A program made the position numbers and the translations under genes. From Bacillota bacterium (GTDB lineage Bacteria; Bacillota; Clostridia; Lachnospirales; WQUN01), in NCBI GenBank assembly GCA_009782085.1, contig WQUN01000258.1:1-8380 (forward strand): DNA of 8,380 nucleotides, in the 5' to 3' direction. Positions 1 through 5,282 of the stretch are shown piece after piece. How positions within the stretch are numbered: position 1 is the stretch's first letter; each line of letters begins with the position of its first letter. The notes beneath the pieces are model-generated. The model did no database searches. It was given only the letters and a program-made list of their open reading frames with translations, and had not been told where the DNA came from.

Positions 1-719
1 GCCCCGCGCAGGGCTGTATAAAGCGTATCCGGCCACCTTTCCGGCGCAGGGTCATTGTATGTCGTTCTGTGCGTCGCTGGGTCATTGCCCGCCGTTCCGG
101 GCGGCGCGCCGCCGGCGTGTTTCGCCCCGCGCAGGGCCGTATACAGCGTATCCGGCCACCTCGCCGGCGCGCCGCCGGCAGACGTTTCGTCTGTCGTTTT
201 GGATGACACATCCGTTGGCTGGCTGCCCGAAACGGCGCTTCCTGATAACATTCCGGGCGGCGCGCCGCCGGCGTGTTTCGCCCCGCGCAGGGCCGTATAC
301 AGCGTATCCGGCCATCTCGCCGGTGCGCCGCCGGCGGACGTTTCGCCTGTCGTTTTAGATGACACGTCTGTTGGCTGGCTGCCCGAAGCGGCGCTTCCTG
401 ATAACATTTCGGGCGGCGCGCCATCGGCGTGTTTCGCTCCGCGCAGGGCCGTATACAGCGTATCCGGCCACCTTTCCGGCGCGGGGTCATCGTTTGCCGT
501 TCCGCGCGTCGCGAGGTTATTGCCCACCGTTTCGGGCGGAACGCCGCCGGGGCGTTTTGCCCCGCGCAGGGCCGTATACAGCGTATCCGGCCACCTTTCC
601 GGCGCGGGGTCATCGTTTGCCGTTCCGCGCGTCACGGGGTCATTGCCCGCCGTTCCGGGCGGCGCGCCGCCGGCGCGTTTCGCCCCGCGCAAAGCCGCAT
701 AAAACGTATCAAGCCAACC
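1..719 (-). repeat. In-frame tandem repeat array within flhF (41- and 52-residue units)
   Basis: A core reading RWPDTLYTALRGAK on the minus strand recurs at + strand positions 6, 129, 285, 441, 564 and, degenerate (GWLDTFYAALRGAK), 687. Spacings are 123, 156, 156, 123 and 123 bp, all multiples of three, so units are 41 or 52 residues long. The short unit continues GGxPPxTxGNxxATRGTANDDPAPE. The long unit continues GGAPPxMLSGSAxSGSQPTD, then VSSKTTxETSAGGAPA. Read along the gene the order is long-type tail, short, short, long, long, short, and then the edge. Bases 441-510 and 564-633 are identical over 70 bp. The two long units (129-284 and 285-440) differ at 12 positions, all transitions. Seven of these are synonymous on the minus strand, which supports coding in this frame. 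Confidence 0.92.
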
Positions 720-1070
720 CGCCGGCGCGCCGTTGGCTGAGGTTTCGCCAGTCGTTTTATACGGCGCTCCGCCGGCGCGTCCGACGGACAGCGGGCCCGC
801 CGTTTCCCCGCTTGCGGACTGCGCGCCGGCTGTCCGACGGCCGGAGGGCGGCGCGCCCGTTGCCCGGCGCTCCGCGGGCGCCGCCGGGACGGAGGCGTCC
901 GCGTCCTCGTAAGCCGCCGTGATTTCCACGCTCTGCCTCCCGAAAAAGGAAAGGAAGCCGTTTTGCCGTATCCTCTTTATGCTCAGGACGAGGGCCTCCG
1001 GGCCGAGCTCGTCCCTCACGGCCTCTATGGCCGCCCGCTCCGTTCCGGCGGTGAACTTTTTCAGCTTCAC
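1..1070 (-). CDS. flhF: FlhF, SRP-type flagellar GTPase, N-terminal part with a repeat-expanded linker (partial)
   Basis: The frame starts at a GTG at 1070-1068 and stays open to the left edge, giving 356 complete codons, so the gene is cut at its 3' end. Residues 1-56 match the FlhF N-terminal domain: they begin MKLKKFTAGTERAAIEAV, continue with DELGPEALVLSIKRI, then FFGRQSVEITAAYED. Residues 57-117 are a low-complexity Ala/Gly/Pro/Arg stretch. From residue 118 a tandem repeat array starts (cores at 118, 159, 200, 252, 304 and 345) and runs off the window. The NG GTPase domain (P-loop and so on) must lie beyond the edge and is not seen. The start overlaps the flhA stop as GTGA, so translation is probably coupled. 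In the family, FlhF is a membrane-associated GTPase, paralogous to Ffh/FtsY, that controls flagellar placement together with FlhG. The identity rests on the N-terminal domain and the gene order. The repeat linker is unusual, since FlhF proteins normally have a short variable linker here. Confidence 0.9.
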   Translation of the reverse strand, partial: MKLKKFTAGTERAAIEAVRDELGPEALVLSIKRIRQNGFLSFFGRQSVEITAAYEDADASVPAAPAERRATGAPPSGRRTAGAQSASGETAGPLSVGRAGGAPYKTTGETSANGAPAGWLDTFYAALRGAKRAGGAPPGTAGNDPVTRGTANDDPAPERWPDTLYTALRGAKRPGGVPPETVGNNLATRGTANDDPAPERWPDTLYTALRGAKHADGAPPEMLSGSAASGSQPTDVSSKTTGETSAGGAPARWPDTLYTALRGAKHAGGAPPGMLSGSAVSGSQPTDVSSKTTDETSAGGAPARWPDTLYTALRGAKHAGGAPPGTAGNDPATHRTTYNDPAPERWPDTLYTALRG

Positions 1071-3112
1071 GAGGCGCTCACCATCCCCACGGACTGCACC
1101 TCGGCCGACGGCTCGAGCTCGCTGTAGCTAAGGACCACCAGGCCGGGCGCGGTGTGCTCCACCAGGCGCTTGAAATAGAGCCGGACGATGGGCGACGTCA
1201 GGATTATCGGCTGCCTGCCCATGGACGTCAGCTTGTTGACCTCCGTTCCGAGCTTTTCGAATATGTTTTGGGAGATCTGCGGGTCGAGCGCGAGGTAGGA
1301 GCCCTGCTCCGTCTGCTGGACGCTGGACATGATCTTCCGCTCCAGCTCCGGGTCCAGGGTTATGACCGAATTGGACTTGCCCGACAGGTATTTCTTCGAA
1401 ATGGCCCGCCTAAGCGCCTGCCGCGCGTACTCCGTCAGCATGTCCGTGTCCCGCGTGGCATGGGCGTAGTCGGCCAGAGTTTCCAGGATTGTCACCAGGT
1501 CGCGGATGGACACGCCCTCCCGCAGGAGGTTCGCCAGGACTTTCTGCACGTCCCCCACGGTCAGCAGCTTGGGTATCAGTTCGTCCACGAGGACGTGGTT
1601 CGTCTCCTTGACGTTGTCTATCAGCGTCTGCACGTCCTGGCGGGTCAGCAACTCGTGCAGGTTGGAGCGTATGACCTCCGTCAGATGCGTCGCGATTATG
1701 GCGGGCGGGTCCACGACCGTGTAGCCCAGCGCCTCCGCGCGCTCCCGCTGCGCCTCCGATATCCACAGCGCCGGAAGCCCCATGTACGGCTCCACCGTCT
1801 CGATGCCGTCTATCTCCTCCTCCACGTAGCCGGGGTTCATGGCCATGTAGTGGTCGAACAGTATGTCGCCGTCGGCGATCTCCACGCCCTTGATGAGTAT
1901 CCGGTACTGGTTCGGGGCGAGCTTTATATCGTCCCGGAAGCGCACGGACGGCATGACGACGCCCAGCTCCAGCGCTATCTGCCGCCTTATCATGACCACG
2001 CGGTCGAGGAGGTCGCCGCCCTGGGCGCTGTCCACCAGCGGGATCAGGCCGTAGCCGACCTGGAGGGAGATCGGGTCCACGTTCAGCAGGCTAACGACGT
2101 TCTCGGGCTTGCGTATCTCCTGCGCCTCCACGTCCCCGGCGCTTATCTCCGTCCGGACCGCCGCGAGCTTCGCGCGCCTGTTCAGAGTCGTCCCCAGGTA
2201 TATCAAAACGCCGCCCGCCGGCACGCAGACCAGAAACGGCAAGGTCGTGAAAACTCCGAGCGCGGCTATGACCACGCCGGAGATCGTCATTATCATCGGC
2301 TGGCTGAACAGCTGCTTCGTCATCGTGAGGGTGACCTCCGACTCCGAGGTCGCCTTCGTGACCAAAAGGCCCGTGGCCGCGGAGGTCAGAAGGGACGGTA
2401 TCTGGAGCACCAGGCCGCCGCCGATGGTCATGAGGGTGTAGACGTTCGCGGCCTCGCCTATCGGGAGCGGGGCGCCGGTGGCCATGCCCGTGACGCCGAG
2501 GACTATGCCGCCGGCGATGTTGATGAAGGTGATAAGTATGCCCGCTATGGCGTCGCCCTTGACAAATTTGCTGGCGCCGTCCATCGCGCCGAAGAAGTTG
2601 GACTCGTCCGCGATCTTTTTCCGGCGCGCCTTGGCCTCGTTCTCGTCGATTATCCCGGCGTTGAGGTCGGCGTCTATGGCCATCTGCTTGCCGGGCATGG
2701 CGTCCAGAGTGAAGCGGGCCGTGACCTCCGCGACGCGCTCCGAGCCCTTGGTGATGACCAGAAAGTTGACTATCACGATAATGATGAAGATGATGACGCC
2801 GACCACGAGGCTCCCCCCGGCCACGAAGCCCGCGAAGGTGCTGACTACCTCCCCGGCGTAGCCGCGCAGGAGTATGGCCCTGGTCACGCAGACGTTCATG
2901 GCGAGGCGGAACAGCGTCGTGATCAGCAGCACGGACGGGAACAGCGACATGTCGAGCGGTTCCTTGGAATAGAGGGCGTTGAGCAATATGATAAGCCCCA
3001 GCGCGACGTTGACCATCAGAAGGAAGTCCAGCGCGGGGATCGGGACGGGCACGATGATGAGGATTATGACGGCGATGATGAAAAGGCCTAAGGACGCTTC
3101 GCGCAGTCTCAT
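1067..3112 (-). CDS. flhA: FlhA, flagellar type III export gate ring protein
   Basis: This protein of 681 residues has the usual length for FlhA. Its N-terminal half is a polytopic membrane domain starting MRLREASLGLFIIAV. Conserved family stretches are LFPSVLLITTLFRLAMNV, the cytoplasmic-loop segment FTLDAMPGKQMAIDADLNAG (residues 134-153) and ASKFVKGDAIAG (180-191). The C-terminal half is the soluble domain that forms the cytoplasmic nonamer and docks export chaperones and substrates. I chose ATG 3112 because GAGGTG (complement of 3121-3126) sits 8 nt upstream. A GTG at 3130 would add six residues but has no good ribosome-binding site. The gene ends in a TGA overlapping the flhF GTG. In B. 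subtilis flhA directly follows flhB; here a toxin-antitoxin pair and a 178-bp leader separate them. No truncation or frameshift is visible. Confidence 0.97.
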   Translation of the reverse strand: MRLREASLGLFIIAVIILIIVPVPIPALDFLLMVNVALGLIILLNALYSKEPLDMSLFPSVLLITTLFRLAMNVCVTRAILLRGYAGEVVSTFAGFVAGGSLVVGVIIFIIIVIVNFLVITKGSERVAEVTARFTLDAMPGKQMAIDADLNAGIIDENEAKARRKKIADESNFFGAMDGASKFVKGDAIAGILITFINIAGGIVLGVTGMATGAPLPIGEAANVYTLMTIGGGLVLQIPSLLTSAATGLLVTKATSESEVTLTMTKQLFSQPMIMTISGVVIAALGVFTTLPFLVCVPAGGVLIYLGTTLNRRAKLAAVRTEISAGDVEAQEIRKPENVVSLLNVDPISLQVGYGLIPLVDSAQGGDLLDRVVMIRRQIALELGVVMPSVRFRDDIKLAPNQYRILIKGVEIADGDILFDHYMAMNPGYVEEEIDGIETVEPYMGLPALWISEAQRERAEALGYTVVDPPAIIATHLTEVIRSNLHELLTRQDVQTLIDNVKETNHVLVDELIPKLLTVGDVQKVLANLLREGVSIRDLVTILETLADYAHATRDTDMLTEYARQALRRAISKKYLSGKSNSVITLDPELERKIMSSVQQTEQGSYLALDPQISQNIFEKLGTEVNKLTSMGRQPIILTSPIVRLYFKRLVEHTAPGLVVLSYSELEPSAEVQSVGMVSAS

Positions 3113-3161
3113 GATGTCGGCACCTCGCACTGGACGGCCGGATAAAGCCGGAGCCCGGAAG

Positions 3162-3195
3162 CCGGAAAAACCCCGGGAGGGCCGGGCTTTTCCGG
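3162..3195 (-). terminator. Terminator-like or attenuator-like hairpin upstream of flhA
   Basis: On the minus strand CCGGAAAAGCCCGG (3195-3182) pairs with CCGGGGTTTTTCCGG (3176-3162) across a 5-nt loop. That gives 8 + 5 pairs with one small internal loop, and a T5 run lies in the descending arm. It lies between the toxin stop (3291) and the flhA start (3112). It could end the toxin-antitoxin transcript or act as an attenuator. Complete termination would cut flhA and flhF off from the upstream operon, so read-through or regulation would be needed. The structure is read by eye only, without a folding calculation. Confidence 0.45.
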
Positions 3196-3229
3196 GTCAC
3201 GGGTTCGTTTTTCCGGTTCGTATGTACGT

Positions 3230-3262
3230 TTAGCCGCGCATGTGCGCTATCCAGGCGGCCAT
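3230..3262 (-). CDS. Possible 10-codon leader mini-ORF (MAAWIAHMRG)
   Basis: An ATG at 3262 is preceded by AGGTGG with 6 nt spacing, a fair ribosome-binding site. The frame ends at TAA (3232-3230) after ten codons and is followed by the hairpin region upstream of flhA. It may be a leader peptide, a remnant of sequence disrupted by the toxin-antitoxin insertion, or chance. A GTG in the same neighbourhood (3272) opens a long frame, but that is only a shadow of flhA. No known peptide is recognised. Confidence 0.25.
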   Translation of the reverse strand: MAAWIAHMRG

Positions 3263-3290
3263 ACTTCACCACCTCTCTGTTCCGCCAAAA

Positions 3291-3689
3291 TCACAGTTCA
3301 AAGAACAGCGGATTATACCGCAGTCCCTGAACCCTGGTAAAATGCCTGTCGCAAGTGACAAGCTCAAGGCCGTGTTCAATAGCTGTCGCCGCGATCCATA
3401 GATCGTTGTCCGGTGTATTTACGCCGATTCTTACCAACTGCGACTTTATTTCGCCATATACCACAGCAGTTCTGACGTTTATACCCAGAACCGTATTCTT
3501 GGCGAAAAAATCATTAAACAACTTTAGGTTGTTGTCCCTTTTTGCTGATTTGAATGCACCGTACATCATTTCACCTATCGTGACCACCGAAACATGAATG
3601 TTTCCAAGTGTATCCAACAGACTGCTCAAGATGAGATCACCGTTCAAATACTTAATGGCTGCACTTGTGTCCACCAGATTACCGTTCAT
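3291..3689 (-). CDS. vapC: VapC-family PIN-domain toxin (ribonuclease)
   Basis: This protein of 132 residues is typical in size for a single-domain VapC. The acidic PIN active-site residues are all present: D7 in LVDTSA, E40 in TIGEMM, D96 in PDNDLWIAATA, and D114 in VTCDRHF. VapC toxins are Mg-dependent endoribonucleases, usually cutting tRNA or rRNA, and are held inactive by their antitoxin partner. Substrate specificity cannot be read from the sequence. The start ATG (3689) overlaps the antitoxin stop by 11 nt, a typical coupled toxin-antitoxin layout. Base composition is visibly more AT-rich than the flagellar genes on both sides, suggesting horizontal arrival. It lies in the same direction as the flagellar operon, between flhB and flhA. 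It looks intact, so it is probably active unless the antitoxin silences it. Confidence 0.9.
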   Translation of the reverse strand: MNGNLVDTSAAIKYLNGDLILSSLLDTLGNIHVSVVTIGEMMYGAFKSAKRDNNLKLFNDFFAKNTVLGINVRTAVVYGEIKSQLVRIGVNTPDNDLWIAATAIEHGLELVTCDRHFTRVQGLRYNPLFFEL

Positions 3690-3918
3690 CTGCTATGTCC
3701 ACCTTATCACCTTCGACCAAAGCCTCCATTATCTCACGATAACTCTCGTCGTCAAGTTTGCCGAAGAACTCTCTTAGCGGTTTTGCTTTTTCGTGCTCCT
3801 CTTCAGGGTTGATAAACTCATCCAGAATGGTGATAATAACCCTTTGATTCGGTTTGATATGGAGCTTTTCCTGCGTTACATATTTTTCGCCGTTATAATA
3901 TCCGCTTACCGCCTGCAT
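3679..3918 (-). CDS. VapB-like antitoxin, partner of the PIN toxin
   Basis: This 79-residue protein lies immediately upstream of the PIN toxin and overlaps it by 11 nt. The N-terminal part (MQAVSGYYNGEKYV, then QRVIITILDE near residues 25-34) is a small beta-rich segment of the kind found in short antitoxins of PIN toxins. The charged C-terminal part (LREFFGKLDDESYREIMEAL, then DKVDIADER) resembles toxin-binding tails of such antitoxins. I recognise the type by pattern and partner and do not assign a particular DNA-binding fold. The start ATG at 3918 has GGAGG ten nt upstream and GAGG closer by. A consensus -10 box lies about 30 bp upstream, so the pair probably has its own promoter. By analogy with the class, the antitoxin, alone or with the toxin, likely represses that promoter. 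Confidence 0.8.
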   Translation of the reverse strand: MQAVSGYYNGEKYVTQEKLHIKPNQRVIITILDEFINPEEEHEKAKPLREFFGKLDDESYREIMEALVEGDKVDIADER

Positions 3919-3947
3919 AACCTCGCCGCCTCCCAGTCTTTTTTTCT

Positions 3948-3976
3948 ATTATACAACGCAAGCATATTTATTACCA
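3948..3976 (-). promoter_or_regulatory. Likely promoter of the toxin-antitoxin pair
   Basis: On the minus strand a perfect TATAAT (complement of 3948-3953) follows TGGTAA (complement of 3971-3976, 3 of 6 matches to TTGACA) with a 17-bp spacer. It sits in an AT-rich stretch just after the flhB stop and about 30 bp before the antitoxin ATG. The -10 is strong and the -35 weak, which fits a promoter that is regulated or partly driven by read-through. Confidence 0.55.
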
Positions 3977-3983
3977 TATCAAA

Positions 3984-3994
3984 TCGTGTCACGA
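3984..3994. promoter_or_regulatory. Palindrome TCGTGTCACGA at the flhB stop
   Basis: An 11-bp sequence with perfect 5-bp arms (TCGTG/CACGA) around one central base contains the flhB TGA. It lies just upstream of the -35 region of the toxin-antitoxin promoter. It could be an operator for the antitoxin complex or a trace of the insertion boundary. An 11-bp palindrome can also occur by chance, so the call is weak. Confidence 0.25.
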
Positions 3995-5131
3995 CGCGCT
4001 CCTAAGCCTGTACACAAACGCCAGTATCTCCGCCACGGCCTGATACAATTCCGGCGGTATCTCCCGGCCGACCTCCACGGAAGCGTATATCGCCCGGGCG
4101 AGCTCCTTGTTCTCGACGATCTGCACCTTGTTCTCCGCGGCGATCTCGCGTATGCGCCTGGCCACGTAGTCCGCGCCCTTGGCCACCAGCTTCGGCGCGC
4201 CGTCCCTGTTCCTGTCGTAGCGCAGGGCCACGGCGTAGCGGGTGGGGTTCGTGATGATGACGTCCGCCTGCGGTACGCTCTGCATCATCCTCCGCATGGA
4301 CACCTCGCGCATTTTGCTCTTTATCTGGCCCTTTACCTGCGGGTTCCCCTCCGCGAGTTTGTACTCTTCCTTGACCTCTTGCTTGGTCATGCGCAGGTCG
4401 CGGGCGTGCTTCCAACGCGTGTAGGCGAAGTCCGCCGCCGCGATGGCCATGAACCACGTTCCGACGGAGACGCCCATGCCGGCCGCGATCCCGCCGACCG
4501 TGGAGACAGCCTCGAACAGCTCCATCTGCGGCAGAAGCAGCAAGGTCCCGATGCGGTTTTTGACGGAGGTGTATATGACCATGATTATGACCCCGAATTT
4601 CAGGAGCGACTTCAAAAGCTCCAGGAGCGAGCGCACGGAGAACACGCGCTTGAAGCCCTGCATGGGGTTAAGCCGCGAAAATTTGGGCATCAGCGGCTTC
4701 ATGGTCACGTTGAAGCCGACCTGGACCGCGTTCGATACGATCCCGACGGCCGCCGCCGTTATGAAGACCGGCAGGCTCATCATGATCACACGGCCGAACA
4801 GGTACGCTATGAACCTGGAAATGTAGCGGGGGTCGAAGACCGCGTCCGAATCGCCGATCATGGTGAAGCTGTAGCCGAAGACGCTCATCAGGCCGGAATA
4901 TATCCCGCCCGCGGCGAACCGAAGCACCGTGAAGACCGCCAGAAACGCGGCGGCCGTCCCGATCTCCTGGCTCTTGGCGACCTGGCCTTCCTCGCGGGAT
5001 TTCTTTTTCTTGCGGGGCGTGGCCTTTTCGGTTTTCTCGCCCTCGAAGAAGCGGAGGTCGAGCCGGAGAAAAGTTTCCGGGGGCATGGAGAAGCGCGCCT
5101 CGTCCACGGCGGCGGCCATTTTATCGCTCAC
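3989..5131 (-). CDS. flhB: FlhB, flagellar export gate and substrate-specificity switch protein
   Basis: This 380-residue protein has the family hallmarks: GEKTEKATPRKKKKSREEG near residues 31-49, QVAKSQEI after it, four membrane segments between about 60 and 235, and the soluble domain from about 240 onward. In the family, FlhB autocleaves between Asn and Pro of a conserved NPTH motif, which allows the switch from rod/hook to filament export. Here the motif is NPTR (residues 295-298, in VIITNPTRYAVAL); the codon at 4240-4238 is CGC where CAC would give His. Asn and Pro are kept. The rest of the cytoplasmic domain looks normal (GADYVARRIREIAAEN, then VENKELARAIYASVEVG). The start is GTG 5131, with GAGAGG upstream and inside a duplicated 19-bp sequence. 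ATG 5119 is an alternative. About 25 residues precede the usual FlhB start region. Confidence 0.96.
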   Translation of the reverse strand: MSDKMAAAVDEARFSMPPETFLRLDLRFFEGEKTEKATPRKKKKSREEGQVAKSQEIGTAAAFLAVFTVLRFAAGGIYSGLMSVFGYSFTMIGDSDAVFDPRYISRFIAYLFGRVIMMSLPVFITAAAVGIVSNAVQVGFNVTMKPLMPKFSRLNPMQGFKRVFSVRSLLELLKSLLKFGVIIMVIYTSVKNRIGTLLLLPQMELFEAVSTVGGIAAGMGVSVGTWFMAIAAADFAYTRWKHARDLRMTKQEVKEEYKLAEGNPQVKGQIKSKMREVSMRRMMQSVPQADVIITNPTRYAVALRYDRNRDGAPKLVAKGADYVARRIREIAAENKVQIVENKELARAIYASVEVGREIPPELYQAVAEILAFVYRLRSAS

Positions 5132-5146
5132 GGCGACAGTCCTCTC
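5128..5146. repeat. 19-bp direct repeat, flhB-side copy
   Basis: TCACGGCGACAGTCCTCTC at 5128-5146 matches 5264-5282 exactly, and both copies stop matching at the next base on each side. This copy carries the flhB GTG start and its GAGAGG ribosome-binding site. It is read here as one half of a target-site duplication. Confidence 0.8.
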
Positions 5147-5263
5147 TATATAGGCGACCTCTGTAAACTGTCATCCTGAGCGAAGCGAAGGATCTTCTAC
5201 TAATTTGCTTTCGCGTTTCTTCTTTTGATTTTACCCCTGATTTTACCCCTGAAACGCTGCGGT
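5147..5263. mobile_element. Small inserted element between fliR and flhB
   Basis: These 117 bp lie between the two 19-bp direct repeats and contain no gene. Composition is more AT-rich than the neighbours. Inside are a repeat-like segment at 5171-5197 and a 12-bp tandem duplication at 5226-5249 (TGATTTTACCCC twice). No clear terminal inverted repeats are seen, so the type of element is unknown. Non-autonomous repeat, REP-like element or slippage product are all possible. Confidence 0.5.
5171..5197. repeat. Dispersed intergenic repeat of the CCTGAGCGAAGCGAAGG type
   Basis: The segment reads TCATCCTGAGCGAAGC and then GAAGGATCTTC, with ATCCT/AGGAT arms that can pair. From memory, sequences of this type recur between genes in many unrelated bacterial genomes, but I cannot search to confirm that. 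Only this one copy is in the window. Confidence 0.5.
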
Positions 5264-5282
5264 TCACGGCGACAGTCCTCTC
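5264..5282. repeat. 19-bp direct repeat, fliR-side copy
   Basis: This is the second exact copy of the sequence at 5128-5146. It encodes the last fliR codons (RGLSP and the TGA stop). If the sequence between the copies is removed, the fliR stop overlaps the flhB start as GTGA, the same arrangement as flhA/flhF in this window. Confidence 0.8.

Noticed and set aside
1..719. CRISPR-like array appearance (regular repeats with separators)
   Set aside because: The sequences between cores are themselves repeated, unit lengths are multiples of three, and the array is in frame with FlhF. No cas gene is present.
55..922. Open plus-strand frames and a short minus frame over the repeat region, some with repeat-like peptides
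   Set aside because: They mirror the flhF repeat DNA in wrong frames. The minus frame starting at GTG 1070 gives a clear FlhF N-terminus and synonymous substitutions between units.
1154..3091. A 645-codon open frame on the plus strand opposite flhA
   Set aside because: It is the GC-rich antisense shadow of flhA. Its product is rich in His, Arg, Asp and Gln, resembles no family, and flhA is certain in the opposite frame.
3113..3130. GTG 3130 as the flhA start
   Set aside because: It lacks a ribosome-binding site. ATG 3112 has GAGGTG at a good distance and gives the standard N-terminus.
2091..3272. A long minus frame starting at GTG 3272 and running through flhA out of frame
   Set aside because: It has an SD-like sequence upstream, but beyond 3112 it is a +1-type shadow of flhA with Arg/His-rich content. 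It could only matter as a short leader, listed separately as the mini-ORF.
3131..3990. Direct repeats flanking the toxin-antitoxin module as a target-site duplication
   Set aside because: I compared the junction after flhB with the leader of flhA by eye and saw no convincing matching pair, so no insertion mechanism is claimed.
3986..5179. A 397-codon open frame on the plus strand opposite flhB
   Set aside because: Same kind of shadow: composition is skewed to His/Arg/Leu, there is no recognisable domain, and flhB accounts for the sequence.
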